Shown piece after piece: positions 8,452-18,115 of a DNA stretch of 64,000 nucleotides (position 1 is its first letter; each line of letters opens with the position of its first letter). Source of the DNA: Duganella sp. CF517. GTDB taxonomy: Bacteria > Pseudomonadota > Gammaproteobacteria > Burkholderiales > Burkholderiaceae_D. Under the pieces are notes generated by a model that worked only from the letters and a program-made list of their open reading frames with translations, did not search any database and was not told the origin of the DNA. Position numbers and translations under genes: made by a program. Location of the stretch: positions 1-64,000 of the forward strand of contig NZ_FODC01000007.1 of the NCBI RefSeq assembly GCF_900110275.1, in the 5' to 3' direction.

Positions 8452-10128
8452 ATGGAAAAAATCTGGCTCAAGTCCTACCCCGCGAACATGCCGGCGGAAA
8501 TCGATCCGACGCAATACCGTTCGGTCACGCATCTGCTGGAGGAATCGTTCCGCAAGTACGCCGACCGCAACGCCTATGTGTGCATGGATAAATTCCTCAC
8601 CTACGGCGAGCTGGACAAGCTGTCGCTGCGCATGGGCGCCTGGCTGCAAAGCAAGGGCCTGCAGCCGGGCGCGCGCGTGGCGATCATGATGCCGAACGTG
8701 CTGCAATATCCGGTGGCGATGGCGGCCGTCCTGCGCGCCGGTTACGTGGTGGTCAACGTCAACCCGCTGTACACGCCGCGCGAGTTGCAGCACCAGCTGA
8801 TCGATTCGGGCTCGGAAGCGATCATCGTGCTGGAGAACTTCGCCACCACGCTGGAGCAGGTGATCTCGCACACCAAGGTCAAGCATGTGATCGTCGCCAC
8901 CATGGGCGACATGCTCGGCACCCTCAAGGGCGCGATCGTCAACCTGGTGGTGCGCAAGGTCAAGAAGCTGGTGCCGGCGTTCTCGCTGCCCGGTTCGGTT
9001 TCGTACAAGAAGATGCTGTCCGAGGCGGCCAACATGACGTTGCAGCCGTCCAAGCAGGGACATGACGATATCGCCTTCCTGCAATACACGGGCGGCACCA
9101 CCGGCGTCTCCAAGGGCGCGATGCTGCTGCACCGCAATATCATCGCCAACGTGCTGCAGAACGAGGCCTGGCTGCAGTTCAAGCAGCACAACGAGCAGAT
9201 CGTGTTCGTCGCCGCGCTGCCGCTGTACCACATCTACTCGCTGACCATCAGCGCCCTGATGGGCATGCGCATGGGCGGGCTGACCTTGCTGGTGCCGAAT
9301 CCGCGCGACATCCCCGGCTTCATCAAGGAACTGTCCAAGTACCGCGTGGCGGTGTTCCCCGCCGTGAACACCCTGTACAACGCGCTGCTGAACAATCCGG
9401 AGTTCTCCAAGCTCGACTTCTCCAGCTACTCGGTGTGCAACGGCGGCGGCATGGCCGTGCAGAAGGCCGTCGCCGACAAGTGGCTGAAAGTGACCGGCAC
9501 GCCGATCATCGAAGGTTACGGTTTGTCGGAGACGTCGCCGGTGGCCACCGCCAACCGCGTCGACATCAAGGAATTCACCGGCACCATCGGCCTGCCGATT
9601 CCGTCGACCGAAGTGCAGATCCTGGACGACGACGGCAATCCGGTGCCGCTGGGCCAGACCGGCGAGATCGCCATTCGCGGTCCGCAGGTGATGGCCGGCT
9701 ACTGGAACCGCGCGGACGAGACCGCCAAGACGATGACGGCCGACGGCTTCTTCAAGACCGGCGACATCGGCATCATGGACGAGCGCGGCTATACGCGCAT
9801 CGTCGACCGCAAGAAGGACATGATCATCGTATCCGGTTTCAACGTTTATCCGAACGAGGTCGAGGGCGTGGTGGCGGCGCACCCGGGCGTGCTGGAAGTG
9901 GCGTGCATCGGCGTGCCGGATCAGAACTCGGGCGAGGCGGTCAAGCTGTTCGTGGTGCGCAAGGACGCGAACCTGACGGCCGAGCAGCTGCTGGATTACT
10001 GCAAGCACGAGCTGACGGCGTACAAGAAGCCGAAGTTCATCGAGTTCCGCGACGAGCTGCCGAAGACCAACGTCGGCAAGATCCTGCGGCGCCAGCTGCG
10101 CGACGAGAAGCCGAAGACGGCCGCGTAA
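8452..10128 (+). CDS. fadD: long-chain fatty acid-CoA ligase (second tandem copy)
   Basis: The 558-residue product is collinear with the upstream FadD along its whole length, starting MEKIWLKSYPANMPAEID and sharing YTGGTTGVSKG at about residue 212. The ATG follows the upstream stop TAA after a single base, so the pair is translationally close. The main differences are in the first 60 residues and in the 120-210 segment. Such tandem fadD1-fadD2 pairs are known in Pseudomonas, where the two differ in chain-length preference; that function is not readable here. A terminator follows at 10137. Confidence 0.92.
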   Translation: MEKIWLKSYPANMPAEIDPTQYRSVTHLLEESFRKYADRNAYVCMDKFLTYGELDKLSLRMGAWLQSKGLQPGARVAIMMPNVLQYPVAMAAVLRAGYVVVNVNPLYTPRELQHQLIDSGSEAIIVLENFATTLEQVISHTKVKHVIVATMGDMLGTLKGAIVNLVVRKVKKLVPAFSLPGSVSYKKMLSEAANMTLQPSKQGHDDIAFLQYTGGTTGVSKGAMLLHRNIIANVLQNEAWLQFKQHNEQIVFVAALPLYHIYSLTISALMGMRMGGLTLLVPNPRDIPGFIKELSKYRVAVFPAVNTLYNALLNNPEFSKLDFSSYSVCNGGGMAVQKAVADKWLKVTGTPIIEGYGLSETSPVATANRVDIKEFTGTIGLPIPSTEVQILDDDGNPVPLGQTGEIAIRGPQVMAGYWNRADETAKTMTADGFFKTGDIGIMDERGYTRIVDRKKDMIIVSGFNVYPNEVEGVVAAHPGVLEVACIGVPDQNSGEAVKLFVVRKDANLTAEQLLDYCKHELTAYKKPKFIEFRDELPKTNVGKILRRQLRDEKPKTAA

Positions 10129-10136
10129 TTGTCACG

Positions 10137-10165
10137 AAATCGCCCTTTCGCGGGCGATTTTTTTT
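10137..10165 (+). terminator. terminator of the fadD pair
   Basis: AAATCGCCC (10137-10145) and GGGCGATTT (10152-10160) pair over a six-base loop and are followed by T to 10165. The T run overlaps the stop codon (10164-10166) of the convergent phoD gene, so the intergenic space is used to the last base. Confidence 0.85.
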
Positions 10166-11729
10166 ACCTGTTCAATTGTGGCCGGCCGTTTTGCACCACG
10201 AAGCTGGCGGCGGTCGCGATGCCGCCGGCCGTATCGTGCACATCGTTCAAGCCGACGAAATGCGCGGTGGTCGCCGCCGGCGTGAGGTTGAGCAGCATGA
10301 AGCCGCGCTTGTCGCTGCGGCCGTACTTGATGCTCGGGTTCATCGCCACATACTGGTCGGTGCGCGACTGCGGCCGCGACGGCGACGTGATCGACGTGCC
10401 GCAGAACTCAGTCGCCAGCACCGCGTTCGCGTTGGAGCGCGGCCGCGCCGGATCGCGGCTGATTTCGGCGGCGAAAAAGCTGTGCACGTCGCCGGACAGG
10501 ATCAATGGATTGCTTGCCTTGCTGATGGCCAGCCCGTCGAGCAGGCGCCGGCGCGCCATCGGATAACCATCCCAGCCGTCGGTCCAGACGCGCGCGTCGC
10601 CTTCGCTCTTGAACGGCACCTGGCTGTTGTGCGCCATCAGCGTCTGCTGCGCCAGGATGTTCCAGCGCGCCCGCGACGATTTGAGGCCGTCGTCCAGCCA
10701 GCGCTGCTGCACCTCGCCCAGCATCGCGCGCCGCGGGTCGTCCAGAGGCGCGCACTGGCGCCGCACCACCGACGACGAGCCGCCGCGTCCCGCCGGCGGG
10801 CAGGCTTGCCAGGCGCGGTACTGACGGTCGTCCAGCACATGGAAGCGCGCCAGCCTTCCCCAGTCGTAGCGCTGGTAGATGCGCATATTGGCGAAGTCGC
10901 CCGCCCTGGGCAGCACCAGCCGCACCGGCATATGTTCGTAGAAGGCCTGGTACGCCGCCGCCCGCCGGTCCAGGAATTTGGGATTCAACCGTTCGTCGCG
11001 GTCGTTGGCGTAATCGTTGGCCACTTCGTGGTCGTCCCAGGTGACGATCCACGGCGCGGCGTGGTGCGCGGCCTGCAGATCGCGGTCGCTCTTGTACTGG
11101 GCGTAGCGGTTGCGGTAATCGGCCAGCGTGAAGCTCTCATGGGACCGCACGGCGCTTTTCGGATGGCGCAGCTGGAATGGACCCCACTCGTAGATGTAAT
11201 CGCCCAGGAAGGCCACCAGATCGGGCGCGGCGGCGGCGATGTGGCGGTGCGCGGCGTAGGTGCCGAACTCCCAGTGCTGGCACGAAGCCACGGCCAGCTT
11301 GAGTTGATCGGGCATCGCGTCGGCGGCGGGCGCGGTGCGGGTGCGGCCGATCGGGCTGACGGCGTCGCCCAGCATGAAGCGATACCAGTACCAGCGCGCC
11401 GGCGACAGGCCGCCGACGTCGACGTGGACGCTGTGCGCCAGCTGCGGCGCGGCGCTGGCCGTGCCGCTGGCGACGATGCGGCTGAAGCGCTCGTCCTCGG
11501 CCACCTCCCAGCGCACGGCGAAGGCCAGCGGCGGCATCGCGGCCGCGTTGAGCGGATCGTGCAGGATGCGGGTCCAGATGACGACCGCGTTGGGCAGGGG
11601 GGAACCGGAGGCGACGCCGAGGCTGAAGGGATAGCCGGTGCTGCCGGCGCCGGCCGGCAAGGCGGGGAGGGCGTCGGCGCAGGCCGATGCCGCCAGCGCG
11701 GCGAGGAAGATGCGGCGTTGCGCGTCCAC
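10164..11729 (-). CDS. phoD: alkaline phosphatase D family protein (PhoD)
   Basis: The 521-residue protein begins with a twin-arginine type signal, QRRIFLAALAAS, as expected for Tat-exported PhoD. PhoD-family features follow: GVASGSPLPNAVVIWTRI in the N-terminal beta domain, VASCQHWEFGTY, FLGDYIYEWG at about residue 175, TWDDHEVANDY and LSGDVHSF, which carry Fe/Ca metal ligands. It is a phosphodiesterase/phosphomonoesterase of the periplasm. The start is GTG at 11729; no good ATG or Shine-Dalgarno is seen, and it lies 15 bases behind the thioesterase gene, so coupling to it is likely. Confidence 0.88.
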   Translation of the reverse strand: MDAQRRIFLAALAASACADALPALPAGAGSTGYPFSLGVASGSPLPNAVVIWTRILHDPLNAAAMPPLAFAVRWEVAEDERFSRIVASGTASAAPQLAHSVHVDVGGLSPARWYWYRFMLGDAVSPIGRTRTAPAADAMPDQLKLAVASCQHWEFGTYAAHRHIAAAAPDLVAFLGDYIYEWGPFQLRHPKSAVRSHESFTLADYRNRYAQYKSDRDLQAAHHAAPWIVTWDDHEVANDYANDRDERLNPKFLDRRAAAYQAFYEHMPVRLVLPRAGDFANMRIYQRYDWGRLARFHVLDDRQYRAWQACPPAGRGGSSSVVRRQCAPLDDPRRAMLGEVQQRWLDDGLKSSRARWNILAQQTLMAHNSQVPFKSEGDARVWTDGWDGYPMARRRLLDGLAISKASNPLILSGDVHSFFAAEISRDPARPRSNANAVLATEFCGTSITSPSRPQSRTDQYVAMNPSIKYGRSDKRGFMLLNLTPAATTAHFVGLNDVHDTAGGIATAASFVVQNGRPQLNR

Positions 11730-11744
11730 CCGGTTGGGCGCCGC

Positions 11745-12194
11745 TTACGGATGCATCAGCGTTTCGATCGGCGGCACCTTGCGCGGCTTGCGGTCCGAAT
11801 CGGTCGCCACATAGGTCAGCACCGCCTCGGTCACCTTGACGGTATCGGCCTGCAGGCGGTTGCGCTCCGCGTAGACCTCGACGTTGACGGTAATGGACGT
11901 ATTGCCAACCTTGACAATATCAGCATAGAACGACAGCAGGTCGCCGACGAACACGGGATTCTTGAACAGGAACGAGTTCACGGCGATGGTCGCCACGCGG
12001 CCGTTGGCGCGGCGGGTGGCCGGCAGCGAACCGGCGATATCGACCTGGGACATGATCCAGCCGCCGAAGACATCGCCGTAGACATTGGCGTCGGACGGCG
12101 ACGGCATCATGCGCAGCTCCGGCATTTTGCCGGCTGGCAGGCCGCGGTTGACCGTGGTGACGGCGATGGGTGTTGGATTTTCGGGCGTGGTCAT
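11745..12194 (-). CDS. yciA: acyl-CoA thioesterase, YciA type
   Basis: The 149-residue hot-dog-fold protein contains [23 protein letters not shown], with the catalytic Asp in the [12 protein letters not shown] segment, and [20 protein letters not shown]. YciA hydrolyses a broad range of acyl-CoAs. It is the first gene of a two-gene minus-strand unit with phoD and diverges from the ABC exporter. Its upstream region (12195-12255) is shared with that gene. Confidence 0.9.
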   Translation of the reverse strand: MTTPENPTPIAVTTVNRGLPAGKMPELRMMPSPSDANVYGDVFGGWIMSQVDIAGSLPATRRANGRVATIAVNSFLFKNPVFVGDLLSFYADIVKVGNTSITVNVEVYAERNRLQADTVKVTEAVLTYVATDSDRKPRKVPPIETLMHP

Positions 12195-12255
12195 CGTGAA
12201 TTCTCTTCAGGGGCTACAATTACCGGGATTGAACCATAAAAAGCCGACATCCGCC

Positions 12256-14085
12256 ATGCGCCGTTACCCGAACTCCCCGCCAGACCCCGCCAGCCCATCG
12301 GCTCCCACCCGCAGCGACGCCGCCACCCTGAAGACACTGATTCCGTATTTGTGGGTCTACAAATGGCGCGTGCTGCTGGCGCTGTGCTGCCTGGTCGGGG
12401 CCAAGCTGGCCAACGTCGGCGTGCCGGTGGTGATGAAAAAGCTGATCGACGCGCTGACCATCACGCCATCGCATCCGCAGGCGCTGCTGGTGCTGCCGGT
12501 CGCCGCGCTGGTGGCCTACGGAGTGCTGCGCGTCTCGACCACCTTGTTCACCGAGCTGCGCGAATTCCTGTTCGCCCGCGTCACGCAGCGCGCCGTGCGC
12601 ACCATCGCGCTGCAAGTGTTCCGCCACCTGCACGCGCTGTCGCTGCGCTTCCACCTGAACCGCCAGACCGGCGGCATGACGCGCGATATCGAACGCGGCA
12701 CGCGCGCGGTCGGCTCGCTGATCTCGTACACGCTGTTCAACATCCTGCCTACGTTGGTGGAGATCACGCTGGTGCTGGGTTACCTGGTGCTTCACTACGA
12801 CATCTGGTTCTCGGTCATCACCTTCGTCGCGCTGGTGTTGTACATCACGTTCACCGTCGTCGTCACCAACTGGCGCACGCACTTCCGCCGCACGATGAAC
12901 GACCTGGATTCGAAGGCCAACACCAAGGCCATCGACTCGCTGATCAACTACGAGACCGTCAAATACTTCGGCAACGAGGACTACGAGGCCAAACGCTACG
13001 ACGAAGGCCTGCAGCGCTACGAATCGGCGGCCGTCAAATCGCAGACATCGCTGTCGCTGCTGAACACCGGGCAGTCGATGATCATCGCCATCGCCGTCAC
13101 ATTGATCCTGTGGCGCGCCACGGTCGGCGTCATCGATGGCACGATGACCCTGGGCGATCTGGTGCTGGTCAACTCGTTCATGATCCAACTTTATATTCCG
13201 CTCAACTTCCTCGGCGTGATCTACCGGGAGATCAAGCAAAGCCTGGCCGACATGGAAAAGCTGTTCTCGCTGCTGGACCAGAACCGCGAAATCGCCGACG
13301 CCAAGGACGCGCAGCCGCTGGTCACGCACGGCGCGCAGGTACGCTTCAACCACGTCGACTTCAGTTACGAATCGAAGCGCCAGATCCTGTTCGACGTCGA
13401 CTTCACGATCGCCCCGGGCACCACGACGGCGGTGGTGGGGCACAGCGGCTCGGGCAAGTCGACCTTGTCGCGATTGCTGTTCCGCTTCTACGAAGTCAAC
13501 GCGGGCGGCATCACCATCGACGGCCAGGACCTGCGTTCGCTGACGCAGGACTCGGTGCGCCACGCGATCGGCATCGTGCCGCAGGATACGGTGCTGTTCA
13601 ACGACACCATCGAATACAACATCGCCTACGGCCAGCCGGGCGCCACGAAGGAGCAGATCGTCGCGGCGGCGCGCGCGGCGTCGATCCACGACTTCATCGA
13701 AAGCCTGCCGGACGGCTACGGCACGATGGTCGGCGAACGCGGTTTAAAGCTGTCGGGCGGCGAGAAGCAGCGCGTGGCGATCGCGCGCACGCTGTTGAAA
13801 AATCCCGCCATCCTGATCTTCGACGAAGCCACGTCCGCGCTGGACTCGAAGGCCGAGCAAGCGATCCAGGCGCAGCTCAAGGAAATCGCCAAGAGCCGCA
13901 CCACGATGGTCATCGCGCACCGGCTATCGACGGTGGCCGACGCGCAGCAGATCCTGGTGCTCGACCACGGCCGCATCGTCGAACGCGGCACGCACCAATC
14001 GCTGCTCGCGGCCGACGGCCTGTACGCGCAGATGTGGCAGCGCCAACAAGCCAAAGCCGACGAGGAACTGAGCGCCTCGCCATAG
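12256..14085 (+). CDS. ABC exporter of the Atm1/HMT1 type (fused permease and ATPase)
   Basis: The 609-residue half-transporter has six predicted membrane segments in residues about 30-330, then an ATPase with Walker [10 protein letters not shown], signature LSGGEKQR, Walker [10 protein letters not shown] and H-loop AHRLST. The segment [13 protein letters not shown] is characteristic of the Atm1/ABCB7 class, which exports glutathione-linked sulfur compounds or metal adducts from the cytosol. ATG 12256 was chosen because it begins the family-like N-terminus; the frame is open further upstream but that part overlaps the divergent thioesterase. A dispersed inverted repeat follows the stop. Confidence 0.88.
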   Translation: MRRYPNSPPDPASPSAPTRSDAATLKTLIPYLWVYKWRVLLALCCLVGAKLANVGVPVVMKKLIDALTITPSHPQALLVLPVAALVAYGVLRVSTTLFTELREFLFARVTQRAVRTIALQVFRHLHALSLRFHLNRQTGGMTRDIERGTRAVGSLISYTLFNILPTLVEITLVLGYLVLHYDIWFSVITFVALVLYITFTVVVTNWRTHFRRTMNDLDSKANTKAIDSLINYETVKYFGNEDYEAKRYDEGLQRYESAAVKSQTSLSLLNTGQSMIIAIAVTLILWRATVGVIDGTMTLGDLVLVNSFMIQLYIPLNFLGVIYREIKQSLADMEKLFSLLDQNREIADAKDAQPLVTHGAQVRFNHVDFSYESKRQILFDVDFTIAPGTTTAVVGHSGSGKSTLSRLLFRFYEVNAGGITIDGQDLRSLTQDSVRHAIGIVPQDTVLFNDTIEYNIAYGQPGATKEQIVAAARAASIHDFIESLPDGYGTMVGERGLKLSGGEKQRVAIARTLLKNPAILIFDEATSALDSKAEQAIQAQLKEIAKSRTTMVIAHRLSTVADAQQILVLDHGRIVERGTHQSLLAADGLYAQMWQRQQAKADEELSASP

Positions 14086-14096
14086 TACACAACCCC

Positions 14097-14173
14097 GGGG
14101 TCAAGTCTGTCATTCGGACACGAGCTGTACCATCTTGCCGATGAGGCCGTGTCCGAATGACAGACTTGACCCC
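14097..14173. repeat. dispersed palindromic repeat, copy A (perfect arms)
   Basis: Left arm 14097-14122 starts GGGGTCAAGTCTGTCATTCG; right arm 14148-14173 is its exact reverse complement over 26 bases, with a 25-base loop. Related pairs occur at 22006 and 25145 and single arms at 29659 and 47640. It lies between the ABC exporter and the M20 peptidase. The design is that of REP/REPIN elements, mobilised in trans by Y1-type RAYT transposases; none is in the window. Confidence 0.9.
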
Positions 14174-14223
14174 GCCGGTGATTCAAACCCCAATGTTTTT
14201 TAATTGTTGATAAGGAATCGACC

Positions 14224-15639
14224 ATGAAGTCTCGCTTTGTCCTGGGTGCTGTCACCGCGCTGGTGGCGTGCATGCACAATGCCTACGCCGACCCCACGGA
14301 ACAGCAGTTCCGCGCCCTCTACAAGGAGCTGGTCGAAACCAACACCACGTTGTCGGCGGGCAGTTGCACGCTGGCGGCCGAACGCATCGCCACGCGGCTG
14401 AAAGCGGCCGGCTTCCCGGACTCGGACCTGCATCCGTTCGCCGATCCGCAGTTTCCGAAGGAGGGCGGCCTGGTCGCCATCCTGCCCGGCAGCGACCCGA
14501 AGGCGAAGGCCATCCTGCTGCTGGCGCACATCGACGTGGTCGAGGCCAAGCGCGAGGACTGGGTGCGCGACCCGTTCACGCTGGTCGAGGAGGACGGCAA
14601 GTTCTACGCCCGCGGCGCGCTGGACGACAAGGCGCAGGCGGCCATCTGGGCCGACTCGCTGATCCGCTTCAAGCAGGAAGGCTTCAAGCCGCGCCACACC
14701 TTGAAGATGGCGCTGACCTGCGGCGAGGAGACCGCCGGCGCCTTCAACGGCGCGGAGTGGCTGACCAAGAACAAGCGCGCTCTGATCGACGCCGGCTACG
14801 CGCTCAACGAAGGCGCGGGCGGCGAGCTCAATGCCGCCGGCAAGCGCGTCTCGATGACGGTGCAGGCGGGCGAGAAGGTCGCGCAGAACTATCGGCTGGA
14901 AGTGACCAATCGCGGCGGCCACAGTTCGCGTCCGCAAAAAGACAACGCCATCTATCGCCTGGCGGCCGCGTTGAAAAAGGTCGAAGGCTACGAGTTCCCG
15001 ATCCAGCTGGCCGACGGCAGCCGTGGCTACCTGAACGGCATGTCGAAGATCCAGGCGGCGGCCGGCCGCAAGGACGTCGCCGACGCCATGCTGGCCGTGG
15101 TCAAGAACCCGGGCGACGCCAAGGCGGTCGCGCTGGTGTCGTCCACCGACTCCAGCTGGGGCGCGATGCTGCACACCACCTGCGTGGCGACCCTGCTCGA
15201 CGCCGGCCACGCCACCAACGCGCTGCCGCAGCGCGCCCGCGCCAACATCAACTGCCGCATCTTCCCTGGCGTGACGCAGGAAGACGTGCGTCAAACCCTG
15301 GTCAAGGCGATCGACGACCCGGCGGTAAAGGTGGAAACGCTGGAGATCCGTGGCGAGAACTCCGCCCCGCCGGCGTTGACGAAGGCGATCCTGGAGCCGG
15401 TCGAGCGCGTGACGGCCAAGATGTGGCCGGGCGTACCGGTGATGCCGATCCTGCAGTCCGGCGCCACGGACGGCCAGTTCCTCAACGCCGCCGGCATTCC
15501 GACCTACGGCATCAGCGGCATCTTCCTCACGCCGGACCTGGGTAACATCCACGGCCTGAACGAATACATCGGCGTGCAATCGTTGATGGAAGGGCGCACC
15601 TTCCTGCACGAGCTGGTAAAAATCTACGCCAACCAGTAA
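14224..15639 (+). CDS. secreted M20/M25/M40 family metallopeptidase
   Basis: The 471-residue protein begins with a signal peptide ending near NAYA (residue 22). M20 metal-site motifs are LLAHIDVVEA (His at about 101), RGALDDKAQ (bridging Asp at about 137) and TCGEETAG (catalytic Glu-Glu at about 168), followed by the dimerisation domain with NRGGHSSRP and a late GNIHGLNEY His. This is the class of periplasmic aminoacylase/carboxypeptidase-like enzymes; substrate unknown. It is flanked on both sides by palindromic repeats and appears monocistronic. The start is the ATG following AAGGAATCGACC. Confidence 0.88.
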   Translation: MKSRFVLGAVTALVACMHNAYADPTEQQFRALYKELVETNTTLSAGSCTLAAERIATRLKAAGFPDSDLHPFADPQFPKEGGLVAILPGSDPKAKAILLLAHIDVVEAKREDWVRDPFTLVEEDGKFYARGALDDKAQAAIWADSLIRFKQEGFKPRHTLKMALTCGEETAGAFNGAEWLTKNKRALIDAGYALNEGAGGELNAAGKRVSMTVQAGEKVAQNYRLEVTNRGGHSSRPQKDNAIYRLAAALKKVEGYEFPIQLADGSRGYLNGMSKIQAAAGRKDVADAMLAVVKNPGDAKAVALVSSTDSSWGAMLHTTCVATLLDAGHATNALPQRARANINCRIFPGVTQEDVRQTLVKAIDDPAVKVETLEIRGENSAPPALTKAILEPVERVTAKMWPGVPVMPILQSGATDGQFLNAAGIPTYGISGIFLTPDLGNIHGLNEYIGVQSLMEGRTFLHELVKIYANQ

Positions 15640-15644
15640 CAGCT

Positions 15645-15737
15645 CCGGGGTCGGGTCTAACACATCGCTACACGGGCCGGACCTTGGACCGTGGTCGCTC
15701 CAGGGTTCAGCCCGTGTAGCAATGGCGGACCTGCCCC
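15645..15737. repeat. divergent palindromic repeat, different arm type
   Basis: Left arm around CCGGGGTCGGGTC...GCTACACGGGC (15645-15677) and right arm GCCCGTGTAGCAATGG...CCCCGG (about 15710-15737) are imperfect reverse complements with a loop of about 35 bases. The outer GGGGTC resembles the GGGGTCAAG family but the inner core GCTACACGGGC is different, so this looks like a sister family. Confidence 0.65.
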
Positions 15738-15742
15738 GGATG

Positions 15743-15769
15743 AAAAAAGGCCACCTCACGGTGGCCTTT
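15743..15769 (-). terminator. terminator of the dicarboxylate/amino-acid symporter
   Basis: Read on the minus strand, GGCCACC-GTGA-GGTGGCC is a 7-bp stem followed by six T (A at 15743-15748 on the plus strand). It lies 20 bases after the stop at 15789. A-T pairs extend the stem so it could also act on the plus strand. Confidence 0.8.
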
Positions 15770-15788
15770 GCGTTCGCGCGCTGGCGTT

Positions 15789-17051
15789 TTAAGCGGCGTC
15801 TTTTACCATCTCGTCTTCCTGACCCGGTTCGAGCAGCTCGCCTTCCCATTTGGCAACCACCGCCGTGGCCACGCCGTTGCCGATGACGTTGGTCGCGGAA
15901 CGCGCCATGTCGAGGAAGTGGTCGATGCCCAGCAGCAGCAGCATGCCCGCTTCAGGGATGTTGAACTGGCTCAGCGTGGCGGCGATCACCACCAGCGAGG
16001 CGCGCGGCACGCCGGCCATGCCCTTGGAGGTGAGCATCAGCACCATCATCATCGTCATCTGCTGGCCCAGCGACATTTCGATGCCGTACGCCTGGGCGAT
16101 GAAGACGGTGGCGAAGGTGCAGTACATCATCGAGCCGTCCAGGTTGAACGAGTAGCCGATCGGCAGCACGAACGCGGCGATCCGGTTCTTGACGCCGAAG
16201 CGCTCCAGGCCTTCCAGGGTTTTCGGATAGGCCGCTTCGCTCGACGCGGTCGAGAACGCCAGCAGGGCCGGGCCGCGCAGCTCCTTCATCAGGCCGAACA
16301 CGCGGCCCTTGAGGAACAGGAAGCCGGCGAAGATCAGCAGGCACCACAGCAGCACGATGCCCAGGTAGAACTCGGCCATGAACACGCCGTAGGTCGACAG
16401 CACGCCCAGGCCGCTCTTGGCGATGACGCCGGCGACGGCGGCGAACACGGCGATCGGCGCGAACTTCATCACGTAGCCGGTGACCTTGAGCATCACGTGG
16501 GCCACGCCGTCGAGCGCGTCGACCATGATCTCGGCCTTCTTGCCGACGGCGGCCGCGGCCGAACCGAAGAACAGCGAGAAGATAACGATTTGCAAGATCT
16601 CGTTCTTGGCCATGCCGTCGACGATCGAGGCCGGCACCAGGTGGGTGACGAAGTCCTTCAACGTCAGGCTGGACGTGGCCAGCTCGACCTTGGCCGACGC
16701 GGTGGCGGCCATGTGGCCCAGCAGCGCGTCGCCCGGACGGAACAGGTTGACCAGCACCAGGCCCAGGCTCAGCGACATGACCGAGGCGATGAAGAACCAG
16801 CCCATGGTCTTGATGCCGATGCGGCCCACTTCGCTGGCGTCGCCCATGCGCGCGATGCCGACGACCAAGGTCGAGAACACCAGCGGGGCGATGATCATCT
16901 TAATCAGGCGCAGGAACAAGGTCGTGAGCAGCGACATCGAATCGGCGAAACCGACGGGGTTTTCCATCTTGGCATGAACGATGTAGCCCGTAAGGATACC
17001 TAGCGCCAGCGCGATCAGGATGTAAGTGGTCAAACGACTCTGTTTATGCAT
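15789..17051 (-). CDS. dicarboxylate/amino acid:cation symporter (DAACS family)
   Basis: The 420-residue membrane protein has the DAACS fold: N-terminal LTTYILIALALGILTG, then KMIIAPLVFSTLVVGIA, the re-entrant-loop serine region with AFSTASSEAAYPKTLE, GYSFNLDGSMMYC at about residue 305 and DMARSATNVIGN near the end, which coordinate substrate and ion. Members carry C4-dicarboxylates (DctA) or glutamate/aspartate (GltP). The Ser-rich AFSTASSEAA and SFNLDGSMMY are closer to the glutamate-type branch, and the neighbour is a glutamate importer, but I do not assign a substrate. ATG 17051 is inside ATGCAT; the longer frame to 17264 has no membrane-protein start. A candidate promoter is at 17214-17241. 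Confidence 0.88.
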   Translation of the reverse strand: MHKQSRLTTYILIALALGILTGYIVHAKMENPVGFADSMSLLTTLFLRLIKMIIAPLVFSTLVVGIARMGDASEVGRIGIKTMGWFFIASVMSLSLGLVLVNLFRPGDALLGHMAATASAKVELATSSLTLKDFVTHLVPASIVDGMAKNEILQIVIFSLFFGSAAAAVGKKAEIMVDALDGVAHVMLKVTGYVMKFAPIAVFAAVAGVIAKSGLGVLSTYGVFMAEFYLGIVLLWCLLIFAGFLFLKGRVFGLMKELRGPALLAFSTASSEAAYPKTLEGLERFGVKNRIAAFVLPIGYSFNLDGSMMYCTFATVFIAQAYGIEMSLGQQMTMMMVLMLTSKGMAGVPRASLVVIAATLSQFNIPEAGMLLLLGIDHFLDMARSATNVIGNGVATAVVAKWEGELLEPGQEDEMVKDAA

Positions 17052-17212
17052 GTTCTCTGTTTTCCATGGTAGTGTCTCTATGGACGCCGGCCGGGGCGGG
17101 ATTGGTCCGCCAAAGCGCAGTCTCGTACAAAATAATGTCATTTCCTCGCAATGTGGAGGTATGATCCAGCCAATGCAGCTTTGTAAGCTGATGAAACATT
17201 GAGCAAGTTCCG

Positions 17213-17241
17213 CAGTATCCTTGTGGTCAAGGGTACTGTCA
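17213..17241 (-). promoter_or_regulatory. candidate promoter and operator of the symporter gene
   Basis: On the minus strand a perfect -35 TTGACA (17241-17236) is followed after exactly 17 bases by GATACT (17219-17214). Almost the whole spacer is an inverted repeat, CAGTATCCTTG (17213-17223) / CAAGGGTACTG (17228-17238), 11 bp with one mismatch. A dimeric repressor bound here would block the polymerase. The 5' leader to the start at 17051 would be about 155 bases; I see nothing else definable in it. Confidence 0.5.
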
Positions 17242-17299
17242 AGTTCGCGTGGACGCAGGCCCACACGCCTGTCGCGGGCACTCTCACTTCGCCAAAAAT

Positions 17300-18025
<726 letters not shown>

Positions 18026-18115
18026 CTTCAGATCCACCCGCATTACAGATAGCATGCGCCGGCGGCCGCCGGCAGGTCGTTTTTGACGTTCATTGAATTT
18101 TTCTTAGGAGGAATC

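Noticed and set aside
8254-10008. 584-codon minus-strand frame over the second fadD
   Set aside because: Shadow of a recognised gene; a near-identical shadow lies over the first fadD, which only reflects the paralogy.
10129-12239. Plus-strand frame antisense to phoD and yciA (934-codon frame)
   Set aside because: Continuation of a shadow frame from fadD across a terminator; no motif, and the minus strand carries two recognised genes.
14097-14173. Palindrome considered as a terminator
   Set aside because: Arms of 26 bp recur at several sites with near-identical sequence and no T run; this is a dispersed repeat, though it might still slow transcription.
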